Source of the DNA: Pontederia crassipes
Taxonomy: Eukaryota > Streptophyta > Magnoliopsida > Commelinales > Pontederiaceae
Reading direction: 5' to 3'
Assembly (NCBI GenBank): GCA_030549335.1
Contig: CM060193.1
Coordinates: 46,547,391-46,611,390, forward strand
Length of the DNA stretch: 64,000 nt
Below, piece by piece: positions 12,409 to 25,249 of the stretch (the first letter of the stretch is position 1; each line of letters starts with the position of its first letter). The notes below the pieces were generated by a model that saw nothing but the letters and a program-made list of their open reading frames with translations, made no database searches and had not been told where the DNA came from. A program made the translations under genes and the position numbers.

Positions 12409-12872
12409 TATATAAATGTCAGTAGTACACTTACAAGTGTGAAGCCTTACTGTAGCAAGTATTGTGCCCAGTGGAAACTTAGCTGATCATCATTAATGAC
12501 ATGCTCCTTAAGTTATTGCAATCTTGTATAGCTTATTTTAAAATGTTTTATGTGAGAGAGGAATGAATATTATAGATTATGGTAGGCATCCACTTGTATT
12601 AAAACTGAAACATGAAATGTACAAGTGGTCCCCTCAAAAAAAAAGTACAAGTGTGTATAAGAGAGCTAAGAAATCTTATACTAATGATATGATCACAGCT
12701 AAGAAATCCCTACTCACTGATTGAAAAGAATGCACTAGTTTCCTAAGAGATCCTTACATTTTGGAATTTGCTTTTCATATACTAATGCGTATCTAATATA
12801 AAGAGTTTCTTAAGTGTCTATTCTACGTTTATATTCCTTTTTTTCCATTTGCATGTGTTTATTCTACGTTTA

Positions 12873-12942
12873 TATTAAAAGCCTTAAGCATGTGGCTATT
12901 ATGTTGAGGCATCCAATACAAAGACCCCTATAAGACAAAATA
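12873..12942. repeat. 70-bp perfect direct repeat, copy 2
   Basis: Second copy of the 12339-12408 repeat. The DNA between the copies (12409-12872) has no coding signal I can see. Either a tandem duplication or an insertion with copied flanks could explain it. Confidence 0.9.
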
Positions 12943-13435
12943 AATATACTAAGGGAACTATGAACTATGTACACTAAGGGAACAAAATAAATAAATAAAA
13001 GAAATCCATTTTATAGTTGTACCTGAAATTCTTTGAACCACATTTCTTTAGTTGTTGATGGTATTTCTCCCCAAGATGTATGTATGTATGTATGTAATAT
13101 CTACATATGCACACTTGCTCAAATTCACCTTCTGGTTCGAGAAATGTTTTGTGATTATCCCCTTGTGTATTATTTTGACTTGAACCTGGAGTAGTAATAG
13201 AATCAGGGGTTGGTAGGACTGATAGAGAAGCTTGAAGTGGACTTGAATTAACGTCAGGAGCCATGCTTGTTTCAATAGAAATCTTGATCCTGACATCTCT
13301 ACAAAGAATAAACAATGCATATTAGTTAAAGAGTTTATGCATATTAGTTAAAGAAATGATTCAAAAACTCAAAAAATAAATTAACAAAAGCTTATTAGTT
13401 AAGAATCTAAATGACTCGAAAACTCACAAAATACT

Positions 13436-16400
13436 TCAATCGCTATTTGATACTAATTCATTAGATGAAGAAGATGAAGTTTCATACTCATCTTCATCAT
13501 TCAATACATGTTTTCTACTAGTACCAATATCTTCGACGACATAAAAAACCTCATTGCCATCACACAAATCTTCAATGAGGTCCACATCAATAATCGGATC
13601 CACATAAGACATATTATCATTTTGAAAGGCAATTTCCATTGCACCTTCAAGTTCAACTCTACTTTTTGCCTTAGTTTTTATTTCTGCCCACCATTGTACT
13701 TTATCCTTTATCCTTCTTGGATATGGAACATAATAAACTTATCTTGCAGAGGAAGCAATAATAAAAGGATCATATCTCTCATATCGCCTTGTGTGCTTCA
13801 CCTCCATAATTTTGAAATCTTTATGAGTTCTTGTACCACGATTAATCTTAGGGTCAAACCATTCACATTCAAAAAGAATAACTTTATTTCTTGGATCCCC
13901 CGGATAATCTAATTCAATCACATCCATCAATATTCCATAATAGTCTTTTTCATCTTCGTTATCATTTGTGCCTTTGACATACACACCACTATTAGTTGTC
14001 TTCTTATCATGAGACCAAGTATCTGTGTGAAATTTATATCCATTTACAAAGTACATTGGTCAAGATGTTACTGATCTACTAGGCCCCCATGCTAGATCAT
14101 GTAAATAAGAATAGTTGACCATGTTCGACGGATGATGAACCTATAAATAAAGTAAAGTTAATACACTTAAAATAAGAACTTATTAGTAAATAATTCTTAG
14201 TGAACAAAGTAATAATGATAAACTTACATGACTCTTAAACCAGTCTACAAAATTGGCTTGAATTCTTTCATAAGAATGTTCCTCTGAAATATGAAAATCT
14301 TGTAAAAATGTGCTGAAAATAAAACATATCATTAGTATTGATGTTTATTTCTTAAAAAATAAATTACCAAGTAGTTGCACTCCTACTTACTTAAGGAATG
14401 GTTGAACTTCTATACAATTTAATAAGATGTGTAATGTTGCTGATTTCAACTCTATGTCATTTAACCATCGTTGTTTTGCTTTTCCATAAGCTTGACCACG
14501 TTGATTAAAGATTGACAAAGTTTTCTCCATTGACATATTTTCATACACATCATCATTTCGTCCAACTCTTGTTCTCATTGTCTTCACATGAGACTCAGAG
14601 ATATCTCTTGAGTCAAGTAAGCTTCACATATTGAACCTTCAACACGAGCTTTATTCTTAACTGTTCTCTTTATCCTATTCAAATATCTTTCGAAAGGATA
14701 CATCCATCTATATTGAACTGGCCCACCTACTCTAGCTTCATAAGGTAAATGTACTGGTAAATGTTCCATGGAATCAAAGAAACCTGGTGGAAATATCATT
14801 TCTAATTTGCACAAAATCACCGGAATGTTTTGTTCCATTTGAATCATGTTTTCTACTATCAAAGATGTTGAACATAAGTTTTTAAAAAATTGACTCAATT
14901 CAGTCAAAGCTTTCCATATGGGATCTGGCAATAATGAAAAAGCAATTGGAAGTAAACTCTGCATGAACACGTGACAATCATGATTTTTCATTCCAATTAA
15001 TCGTAATTCTTTCATGTCAACACATCTAGCCAAATTTGAAACATAATCATCTGGCATCTTTAAATTTTGCACCCATTGGCAAATCATTTTCTTTTGCTCC
15101 TTTGTAAATGTATATTTTGCCTTTGGCTTTATCATTTTCCCATTTGGCAAACTAATAAGCTCCAATTCTTGTCGTTGACAATATTCTTTTAAGTCCATTC
15201 TCGCCTTCACATTGTCTTTTGTTTTGTCTTTGACATCCATAACTGTATTGAAGATGTTATCAAAAATATTTTTTTCAATATGCATGACATCTAAGTTATG
15301 TCTAATAAGATTGTCTTTCCAATATGGCAACTTCCAAAAATATACTTTGTTTTGTCCATTTATGATAAATGCCATACCCTGATTGTTTTTTCACATGCAT
15401 TTCAGTAACTTTATCGAAGCAACTAACAATTGCACTCATTTCATGTCCCAACAATCTAGGTGGAGGGGAATCTTTCTCAATTGTTTTCTTCTTAAACGCA
15501 TTCTTGTTTCTTCTGAACATATGATTAGGGGGCAAAAATTGACGATGACAATCGAACCAACAATTTTTTCCTCCGTGTTTCAAAGTGAATGCCTTAGTTT
15601 TATCCATACAATATGGACATGCTAATTTGCCCGCAGTCATCCATCCGGACAATATTCCATATGGTGGAAAGTCATTTATTGTCCACATTAATGCAGCCTT
15701 CATAATAAAATTTTGTTTGACACAAATGTCATAAGTTAAAACACCAGTCCATAATATTTTCAACTCATCAATTAATGGTTGCAAATAAACATCGATCTTG
15801 CTCTTAGGACTATGAGGACCAGGAATAATGCAAGTCAAGAACATATAAGGAGTAGTCATACACAATTCGGGAGGTAAATTATATATAGTAACTATCACAG
15901 GCCAACAAGAATAAGGAGACGCCGATTGTTTATATGGAGCAAATCCATCGGCACACAAACCAAGCCTAATATTTTGAGAATCAGATGCAAATTCAGAAAA
16001 TGTTTTGTCAGAATGTTTCCATGCTTCGCCATCAGAAGGATGACACATTACTCCCTCTTTCGTAGTATGTTCAGCATGTCATCGCATTTGTGCAGCTGAA
16101 CTCAGCGAGGAATATAACCTCTTAAGTCTAGGAATAAGAGGTAAATAATGCATTATTTTCATTGGAATTTCATTTTTTTTGCTGTTGCCTTTGCATGGCT
16201 TATACCTTTCAGCACCACAAAATTGACATTGTCTTGTTCTATCTTATTCTTCATATAGCCTACATCCATTCACACAACAATCTATTTTTGTTGATGCAAG
16301 GCCAAGTTTAGAAACCAACTTTTTTGTTCTATAATAATTCAATGGGATTCTTGAGTCTGGTGGGGCTATAATAATCCAATTTGCAGTTTATATCATGCAA
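13436..16400 (-). pseudogene. TNP2-like transposase of the CACTA element, decayed
   Basis: Minus-strand order: a TNP2 N-terminal part with NYYRTKKLVSKLGL and IDCC..GC (about 16400-16050), the Transposase_21 core at 15302-16048 (GLCADGFAPYKQSASPYSCWPV, CPYCMDKTKAFTLKHGGK), DUF4218-like HNLDVMHIEKNIFDN at 14584-15375, then a DUF4216-like tail with TWSHDKKTTNSGVYVKG and FECEWFDP at 13739-14056, continuing to 13436. Lesions I can see are in-frame TAA at 16244-16246 and TGA at 16079-16081, a shift at the A5 run 15336-15340 (one extra base), and another shift near 14590. The N-terminal Transpos_assoc domain is not found. The protein would cut at the CACTA ends; this copy cannot make it. Confidence 0.88.
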
Positions 16401-16639
16401 TAGTTTCTGCCTAAACGATTTTTTTTTGTCAGAGTGACTAATATTGCAGAAGCTAACTAAATATTTGAAGGAAAAACCACAATCAAAGCATACGACAAAG
16501 ATTTTCATACCAAAAGAAAATCAATTGAAAAAATGTGTAATGGTAAAAAAAGTAGCAAAGGGGTTGTTCATACCTTCCTGGTTAGATTTGAGGGGGAAGA
16601 CCAAAGGGGTTTCATGACCAATGGTTCAGCGTGTAAGTG

Positions 16640-17372
16640 AGTTCAGGAGAAGTCAAATCCTTGCATTGTGATGTCCGGTGTCGGGCAAGGTCGTAGTGAG
16701 CTCTAGTTCGGCGTCTCCCTAGGTGAGTTCGTAGGATAGCTCCTTAAAATATGGTTTTCCCCAAAAATAAACAGAATGGCAAAAGAGAACAATCCATAGA
16801 ATAAAAAATAGAAGAATCCACAGAGATCTTCAAGCAATAAGTGAACCTGGGCACAAATTGGCCTCCGATGAGATGGTGATTCCTCATTTGGTGAGATCGT
16901 GAGATTGGTAGAGGAAATCGTGGAGTTCGTATGTGGACTACTGGAGAGAGATGAGGAGTTCGCCTGTGGGTGTGTGCATGTTCGCCTCGCCGGAAAGAGC
17001 TCAACGCAGGTCCATCTCGCCGGAAAGAGCTCAACGCATGTCCGCCGCGTCGGAAGAGCTCAGCGCATGTCCATTTCGCCAAAGAGTAAAAAAATTAAAA
17101 TGTCTAAGTGCTAAATCCCTAATTGCTAAACTGGTTCCTTTTTAGCGGCGGATGAGTTATCCAACGCAAGAGATACGGAATGGACGATGGAGATGAAATT
17201 TGTGTGGCGGATGATATATCTGCCACAAAATATGGGCATTGAAGCGTCCGATACATATCAGACGCTTTATTTTACTGAAGGATGGGAAGATCCGACACAA
17301 CTAATAATTATTTTGTGAGGGGATGCAATCCGCCGCTACTATCCGACGCCAATCACATGTTTTCATGTAGTG
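16640..17372 (-). other. Promoter-side arm of the CACTA element
   Basis: No coding domain. It carries three near-repeats around 16990-17070 with the phrase CGCCGGAAAGAGCTCAACGC, then subterminal motifs (CCGACACAA, GGCGGATGA, CCGCCG) up to the terminal repeat. It probably holds the transposase promoter. Confidence 0.55.
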
Positions 17373-17909
17373 AGTAAGATAATCTCATATTGCTTTTGTT
17401 GCGGAATAACCTTATATCAACAAACCGTTAATACTGATGTCAGGGAGAAATTGATGAACAAATAGTGAAAGAGTAACAAGAAATCTCACACAGAGAAAGG
17501 TACAGATTTTTACATGATTTGGAGATTGTCTCCTACGTCCATGGACGTCACAGAGTTTCACTCTATTCGGATGTCTCTCGAATGTTACATACATTACCCA
17601 TATCTCATAATATATGGTGCATAATCGCTATCATATATGTGTCTTGGGTAACAGTCCAAGATAATCGCATTCTGATTCTCCATAACTCCATATCTAACAA
17701 TTAAGATAGTTATGATAATAATTCAATATCCTCATATTATGGTTACAATGAAGTTATAATCTTTTAGATTCTTCTTACCATAACTAACAATATAAATTAG
17801 TTAAGCCCAAAATTAGGCTTCACTTAACTAACTCAAATAATCTCTCATGTGGAGACTGATTCTCTTGAGATTGAGTTGCATCTACTTGTGCTCGAACTTT
17901 GGACGGATC

Positions 17910-20900
17910 CTACCTCCAACTAACTTTGGAGGAAACTGAGGTTGCACAGAATCTCAATTTTTCGGTGATCACCATTTTGGTCAACATGTCAGCTGGATTA
18001 TCTGAACCTCGAATCGTCTCAAGCACCAATGTCTTCTCTTTCCGAAGATCTATAATAAAATGGTACTTTAGCCTGATGTGCTTCATCCTAGCATGATACA
18101 TTGAATTCTTTGCCAAATGAATTGCACTTTGACTATCACTATATAGACTCAAGCTCGGTGCACCTTGCCCAGCTCTTTAAGGAACTCCTTCAGCGAAATC
18201 ATTAGATAGTAGAGAGAGCAACCTTCTGCAAGTGAGACATCCAACTTATCGTCGTGCCACCTAAAGTGTACACATATCCGATGGTGCTTCTGGCAGTATC
18301 AATATCACCTCCTAAATCTATATCAATATAAACCCTTCAGATCCAATTACCAAAATACAAACACATACTTTTGATTCCTTTCAAATATCGAAGGATCCAC
18401 TTCATTGCTTGTTGGTGCTTCTTCCCTAGATCTGCCATGTATCTGTGCAGAACTCCCACTGCATGAGCAATGTTTGGTCTGATGCTAACCATAGCATACA
18501 TAAGACTGCATACTGCAGATGCATATGAAACCTTCTACATGTGTGCACGTTCCATATCTATCTTGGGTGATTGCTCATTCGAAAGCTTGAAGTGACTTAC
18601 CAAGGGTGTCTGCACCATCTTGACATTTTACATGGAAAACCTCTCCAGCACCTTTTCGACATAGGCTTTTTGTGTCAACTTCAGAGTACCTATTTTCTGT
18701 CTCGAACAATCTCCATTCCAAGAATCTTCTTCGTGACTCCCAAATCCTTCATCTCAAACACATTTAATAATTGTTCCTTGAGCCTTTTGATTTCCATTAT
18801 TTCTGAACTTGTGATGAACATATCATCCACATACAAAAATAATATGATGTAGCAAATATCAAAATGTTTGACGTAACAACAATTGTCTGAAAAACACTTA
18901 GCATATCCCTTGCTAGTCATGAAGTTATCAAACTTCATATACCACCGCCGAGGGACTTGCTTCAAACTATACAAGCTTTTAGTCAACTTGCACATAAGGT
19001 TCTCTTTACTAAGAATCTGAAAGCCATATGGTTGCTTCATGTAAATATCTTTCCCCAAATCACGATGGAGGAATGCTAAATTTTTTTAATAAATTATTAC
19101 ACTGAAGTGTAAGAATACTTTATATGAAATTTTTAATTGTAGGAGAAAGAGACAGGTAAACCACCTACTCCGAATGAGATATTTCTCAGAACCCCATCAG
19201 AAAAAAAAATAAAGAATAAGTTTCATCGTTTACTCGTGTGAGTAAGAAAATAGTTCATGACATAAGATATTAAATTCGTACATCATGTGAAAATAGTTGA
19301 TATATTTTTTGTAAGTTTCAGGAGGGTTACAAGACAAGAGAAGCCGAGCATATTACGCAGGTCACACAGGAGGGGACGACACCGCTGACCCCTCGACAAC
19401 TTTGGATAGATCACATCGGCATCAAGAAGGGTCACATTTCCCGGTTCCCCGAGTCAAGATATGCAATGAATGTTTGACAATATGTGGGAAAACGTTTATC
19501 CGGTATTCAATAAGAGATCAGAAAAGAGGTTAGACAGGAGCTCAGGTAAGAGGTCACTCAGGAGCTCAGAAAGGAGTTTGAACAAGAGTTCGAACAATGC
19601 GAGCGACGCATGGTCAGAGCTCAAAAGAAAGAGATGAAAAAAAATGATGCGTCAGATGATGCATGACGAGCTCGGCGACGAGGAGGATGACGATGAGTGA
19701 AATAAATTCTTAATTTATTTAATTTGCATTTCATTTAATTTCCAAATGTTTTTTAAAATTTGAAATGATATTTTTAATTTTTAAATATTTCGACAGCTCA
19801 AACTGTCGAAATAGTCCAATTTGATGGTTGTAGCCGTCGAAATATTTTGACGACTAAAGCTGTCGACAATTCAAGTCGTCGAACATTTTAGATGGCTGAA
19901 ACCGACGATAGGTATCGCCAATTTAGACCGTCGATATTCATAGATGGCTTGAACCGTCGATACATATCGATGGTTCAAACCATCGATACTTATTGACGGC
20001 TCAAACCGTCTTAAGTCTCGATGGCTCGAGCCGTCGGTGCTTTTCGACGGTTCACACCGTCAATTATTCGACGATTCGAACCATCAAATTGATCATTGAA
20101 GGTTTCGACGGTCCTTCGGTAATCGTCAAAAATAATTTGCGATGCCCAATTTTTGCGCGGATGCAATCCTTCAAAAAACCCATCAAAAATACCCATTTCT
20201 GATGATTTTTATCTATTTACAGATGGCTGTAACCGTCGGTATATAAGGATTTTCTTATAGTGATGTAAGTTTCAGCTGCAACTATACTCAACACAAATTT
20301 AATACTGATTAGTTTCACAACTGATGCAAATATCTCAGTATATGTAGTCAATACCTTCCTTCTATTTGAAACCTTTCACAATCAATCTTGTTTTATACCT
20401 CTTGCCACCATCTGTCTCCTCCTTAATCTTGTACAACCACTTTGTTGTGCAATGACTTCTTCCCTTTAGGCAATTCCACCAGCACCCAAGTTTTATTCTT
20501 GTACAACGAATTCATTTCATCCTGCATTGTTAACTCCCACTTGAATGAATCATCAACATCCAAGGCTTCCCTGAAACGTTTTAGCTCACCAGTGTCAATT
20601 AGCAAAATAAAATCCAAAGAAGGAGTATACCTCACAGGTGGTCTTATCTCTCAAGTAGATCTCTTGAGGGGGGAAGGGGTGGAGTACTCGTTCTATGATC
20701 CGATCACATCTTCATCTGACATGCCCTCAAATTCCACTTGAGCTTTGTCTTTTTTTCACTGCATTATCAGATTCTACAACACACTTGTCTTTATACATGG
20801 TCTTTTCATGGAACACCACATTTCTTTTCGGATAATTTTTCTGTTCTTATTATTTCAAAAACGATATCCAAACTTATCTGAACCATAACCAATAAAGAAA

Positions 20901-22177
20901 CACTCCCGGGACTTAGCATTTAACTTATCTCTACATGCATAATCAATATGCACATATGATAGGCAATAAAAAATTCTCATATGAGAAAAATTTACCTCCT
21001 TATCACTCTAGACCTTCTCTGGTAGTTTGTTCTCCACTGATATAGATGGGCCGCGGTTGATCAAGTATGCTGCTGTGTTCATTGTATCTATCCAAAATGA
21101 CTTCGGTAGACTTTCATGGATCCTCATGCTCTTGGCACCCTCATTCAGTGTCCTATTCATCCATTCAGCAATTCTATTCTACTGTGGCATCCTCAAAACT
21201 GTCATATCTATCCTGATGACATGTTCCTCGCAAACTACTTGAACTCATGGTTCATATACTCACAGCCATTCTCAGACCGCAAAGACTTGATCTTGATGTC
21301 AGTTTCATTCTCTAGATATACCTTCCATTTCTTCAAAGAAGAGAACACATCAGATTTATTTTTCAAAAAATAAACCCATACCTTCTTGGAATAATCATTG
21401 ATGAATGTCACATAATATAGTGACCCGCCGAGGGATGGAACTGGATATGGTCCCACACATCCGTACACACAAGTTCCAACTTGCTACTCTTTGGCATCCT
21501 TGGTATTTTGCTAAAGGTAACTTTTTTCTGCTTTCTCAGCACACAACCTTCACAAAGTCTACCATCGACTTACTTCAGACACATCTTGTGCAAAAACTTC
21601 ATCCCCTTTTCACTCATATGTCCAAGTCTACAATGTCAAACTTTAGACATATCATTCGAGTCGACAGTTGCAATAATTCTTGTGTTCGACGACCTATACA
21701 AGGTACCCAACTTGTTGGCCCATGTGATCACCATGACTCCTTTGGTAACCTTCTAGGTGTTACCTACAATACAGTAGTGTAACCGTCTGAGCCAAGCTGT
21801 CTAATCGAGATTAAATTTCTCTTCGGCCCCCGTATATGTCGAACATCTTTCAACTTCCAAGTTATCTAATTATCAGTGACAATCTTCACATTCTCTTTCC
21901 TCACAACATACAAAGCTTTATCATCAGCCAGATAAACCTTGTCAAAGTTACCGGTAGTGTAATCTTCCATACACTCCCTTTGTGACATGGAATGGTATGA
22001 AGCTCCATAATTCAGAATCCAGGATTCTATCGGATTGTCAACACTCAGAACCAATGCATCTGATACTTCTTCTATAGCAGCATTCATCGACTTCTCATTG
22101 GTTTTCTTCTTAGGTTCTACGCAATTCTTCTTCAGCCCTGCTTCAATTTGTCTATCATCATCATCACTGGAAAAGTC
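17910..22177 (-). pseudogene. Copia pol remnants (PR, IN, RT, RNase H)
   Basis: Readable pieces on the minus strand are: protease region 21866-22087 (WILNYGASYH, where the active-site DSGA has become NYGA); integrase 21235-21468 (FINDYSKKVWVYFLKNKSDVF, SLRSENGCEYMNHEF); RT start 20423-20635 (MQDEMNSLYKNKTWVLVELP); RT middle 18690-19058 (LYSLKQVPRRWYMKFD, FLYVDDMFITS, so the YVDD box is present); RNase H 17910-18152 (LYSDSQSAIHLAKNSMYH, GSDNPADMLTK). Many frame breaks and the nested insertion make it non-functional. Confidence 0.88.
19076..20262 (+). mobile_element. 5'-truncated CACTA fragment inside the Copia element
   Basis: The right end is the complement of CACTATAAGAAAATCC at 20262. About 19800-20240 is filled with GACGG/CCGTC subterminal repeats such as GGCTCAAACCGTCGA. 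Upstream, on the plus strand, are the last exons of a Transposase_24-type gene: one near 19141-19200 encoding GKPPTPNEIFLRTPSE, and one from about 19320 to 19700 ending in an acidic DEEDDDE tail. The left terminal repeat is missing. The flanks are Copia RT: TEIFASVVKL-type sequence on the right and AFLHRDLGKDIYMKQP on the left. About seven expected RT residues between them are absent, so the left junction is a deletion. It belongs to the same broad family as the elements at 34767, 39192 and 61195. Confidence 0.78.
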
Positions 22178-23289
22178 ATCACATAACTGACCGTAGTCAG
22201 CCCATACCTAGCCGTCGCCAGTCCATCATAATAAGAGCTCTCCATTTAACATTTTTCATTTTTTATTTTGCAACTTTTAATTAACCTTTATTAGGACTTT
22301 AAATCAATACTACAAAATAGGATCATGGAGAGAAATTAGAGATATAAATGATATAATCATCATCATACTTAGATTATGATTAATCACATGAATCAGGGAT
22401 CGAAAGATTATAAAAATCAATCTAATCCAGTCAGAACTCGGGCTGAGTCTGGGTGGAACTGGGGTCGAGTTCGTAAGGCATCATCTCTATGACATAGCCC
22501 AGGCCGGGTTCGGGCTTCGACAAATCGGTCAGCCATTTCGAAAGATCAATCGACCGCTCGGCAAAGGTCATGGTCGAATGCAACTTGGTCATGGGATAGC
22601 CCAAACCTAGTTATCATCAACCCAGATCAGGTTCTTCTTCATCGTAGAGCTCGACTCTCGACAATGGCGAACTTGGACCGAGTTATGATGAACTCGGTCC
22701 GAGTTTGGACTTGCCCGGGCCGGGTTACAAGGAATTCGAGTCAGGTTTCATTACGCAGAAACTGCGCAGACGCGTAGGGGACGTTTCGATCATCTTTCCG
22801 GTAATGACCGACATCAAGCATCATAAAAAATTATAGTACTATAATTAGGGATCAACTAGAGCATATTTCAAGTCTAAAATCAGGATTCTACGACGAATCT
22901 ACTTAATTCCATACCTTAGAGTTTCTGTCCAAAAATTAGTTCGTTCTTCTTCTTCTGCCCGCTCCTCTTGTTCTATGCGCACGTTCACCGGTGTCCACGT
23001 CCTTTGGTTGATCTTCTGTGTGGGTAGCAACCATCAGGTGCGAGGGGACTCAGGGAAAACACCGAAGAATAGGGAAGGAGGTAGGCTCAGCTTGCATGGA
23101 ATTAAAAGGGCTGATTTGTTTGATTTTACTTCATATTTATAGGGAAGGAGAAGTTGAAACCGAATCAAATAATTAATCAACAGATATGATCTTTTTGTTC
23201 CCTGCTTTTATATTATCCTATTCGATTTCAATCTCTTCCCTTTTTATCTTCCTTCTTTCCCCCTATTTTTTAAGGTCTTGGACATTACA
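22177..23289. mobile_element. LTR fragment (probably Ty3/Gypsy type)
   Basis: The first 130 bases match 63850-64000 (shared phrase CATCACATAACTGACCGTAG, then CCATCATAA and TTTTAATTAA) with an indel of about 30 bases. The fragment ends GGACATTACA at 23289, a usual LTR terminus. No primer-binding site follows. It is joined directly to the broken Copia coding sequence at 22177. The middle (22440-22740) is GC-richer, with repeated ACTCGG and GAGTTC phrases. Confidence 0.6.
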
Positions 23290-24450
23290 ATGGAATTGAT
23301 ATTGATATTAAAATTATTAAATTGGATAGTACCATAATGATCAAACATCATTGACTATTGTTAATTGATATTAGTTGATTTTTTTACCATCTTTCTTGAT
23401 CCTTCTTATTGATCTATGACTTTATCGATTTATTAATCTATTGAGCTCTTACTATATTAATCCATTTAGTGATCTACTATTCATCATATCATGTGATTAT
23501 TTTTTCTATTGAGCATTGTTGATTATTAGTTATTATTATAGTTAGACCGTACATACTGAGTATTTTTACTTGCATCTAGATTCATACAGATGAGGTGATG
23601 ATAGAGAATGATGATGTATGTGATATAGAGATGTTGCACATGACATAGGACTGTATCCTACTAGATTTATTTATTTGTCATTAATTTTTCGCACTTTTAG
23701 TATTGTGAAGACATTTAGATGTGTTTGTTACTATTTTCGCACTTTATAAAATTTATTTTAAAAATTACTTTTCTTGAAAATTATGTAGTATGTATGAGAG
23801 GACTTTGAGCACGTAGAAATCACACGTGAGTCTAGAGGAACATCACTGAAAAAGTCTAGACCTACTATGAGAAATTCTCTGGCTCCTGATATCACACTTG
23901 AGTCCATTCTAACGTTCCTACTTAGTCAAAATGACTAACTTGTTGTTTTGTTGACAATAATTACCTGTTGACTGGATTAATAAGTCTTATATTATACTAA
24001 TTATATATATAATAATTATCATCTTAAAAGAAATTGGCCGTTTATGTTCTAAAAATATATTAGAAATAACTATAAGGCCACTCTTAAAAAATCAAATAAA
24101 TATATAAATAGTAAATAATACATTTTTTTAAAAAATTGATATGTTTATTTAATTATCCGTCCAAAAAATAAGCTATTTAATCGAATAAAATCATCTAAAA
24201 AACTCAGTAAAAATCCTTTTGATTGTCAACTAAATGATAGCACTTTAAGCATGCCTGATAAACTAACGGTTAGATTTTAATAAGAATAAATCATTCTACA
24301 AAAGAACTATTATTTTAAGAGGAATATATATATATATATATATATATGGATGAAATATCAAAATGCGAGTAAAATTACGTGTAGCAGGTTACACGGCTGA
24401 TTTGCCCAAAAGTAGGGGGAGCTATCAACTTTTATAAATTTGGCGAGGGT
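23290..24450. other. Intergenic, AT-rich
   Basis: I see no gene or element with defined ends. There is a TA microsatellite at about 24328-24348. The stretch ends at the GTTTT target duplication of the next retrotransposon. Confidence 0.6.
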
Positions 24451-25249
24451 GTTTTTGTAATACCCTGGAGTAAATAAAAAAAAAAGGGGGAAAACATGCA
24501 GCCCACTCTCGCATGTGGCCCAAAGCCCAACTCCCCAAGGTATTAAACTAATGCCCTAACTTCCATGGTTTTAGCTCCCAGCCGAAAGTTAAACCCCCAA
24601 AATCCCTGTGCTACAGTGTTCCTCATCTAAACACCTCAAGCTCACTTCCTCTCTCCAAGACTATTCGGCCAGGACCCCCCAAGCACTATTGCTACAGTAA
24701 ATCCGACTACTGTAACTACACCCCATTTGAGTCTTTGGAGCTAGAGGAAGAAGGAAGAAGTTAAGATTTAGGGCATAAGCTAAACAAGGTATGTTTGAGG
24801 GGATTTAAACCCTAATCATCCTCTTAATGATGTATGCTTGAATGGATTAAGAGGCATTAAGACCACCCTAGATCTTATTAAAGTATGATTAGGGATTATG
24901 CATTTCTTACTTCATGTTTCATTAGATTACTATGTTATTGCTAATCATGATTTGAATGCAAGATGCTTCATGTATTGCTACCATGTTTATTGTCATATTG
25001 CTAATCATGTTTAAGATTATGATGTTCATTATCACTTATATTAGCTCATTATGAAATCTTGTAAAGCTTATGTACAATCTATAAGTGTGATTAGCATGTT
25101 GAATGCCTTATATGGAAATCTCATTATGTTTCATGATTAGAATGTTAAGAATGTCAAGAAAGGTCTTATGTGATGTTTGGAAGTCAGGTTTGGTTCAATA
25201 TGTTAATGTATAAAAGATATGAGAAAGAAATCCTGTAAAATCGGGTGTC

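Larger units (their letters stand above)
11508..13300 (-). pseudogene. Transposase_24-type (TNPA-like) gene of the CACTA element
   Basis: Separated minus-strand blocks look like exons of the second CACTA protein, the plant Ptta/En/Spm family. 13140-13300 is a low-complexity N-terminal part (MAPDVNSSPLQASLSVLP). 12028-12387 has the basic block GLLGMARKHNKRPQWIGEGIWEDLCKHW. 11508-11807 has AKAIEIWTYTVGG followed by a charged coiled coil (RHEMEKAFEERIRHREKQLE). The product would bind subterminal repeats. Exon joints could not be fixed, and a 70-bp internal duplication disturbs the middle, so I treat it as broken or at best uncertain. Confidence 0.65.
10014..17372 (-). mobile_element. CACTA (En/Spm-like) DNA transposon, 7.36 kb, TSD AGT
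   Basis: The left end reads CACTACAAGGAAATTT and the right end is the complement of CACTACATGAAAACATG. Both are flanked by the same 3-bp duplication AGT (10011-10013 and 17373-17375), as expected for CACTA elements. The inside holds, on the minus strand, a TNP2-like transposase gene followed by a Transposase_24-type gene, the usual two-gene layout. Subterminal repeats with TCCGACACAA- and GACGCAAA-type motifs lie at both ends, including three tandem 47-bp units at 10251-10391. Both genes carry breaks, so the copy is probably not autonomous. It sits only 24 bases from the LTR of the neighbouring Copia element. Confidence 0.93.
17400..22177 (-). mobile_element. Copia LTR retrotransposon, truncated, with a nested insertion
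   Basis: The 3' LTR is at 17400-17789: on the plus strand it begins TGCGGAATAACC and ends CATAACTAACA, so on the minus strand it is TG...CA. A purine-rich stretch lies beside it at about 17855-17880. Pol domains follow in minus-strand order up to the protease at 21866-22087. The gag gene and 5' LTR are missing: at about 22177 Copia coding sequence changes abruptly into an unrelated LTR fragment. A truncated CACTA element interrupts the RT near 19076-20262. Confidence 0.85.
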
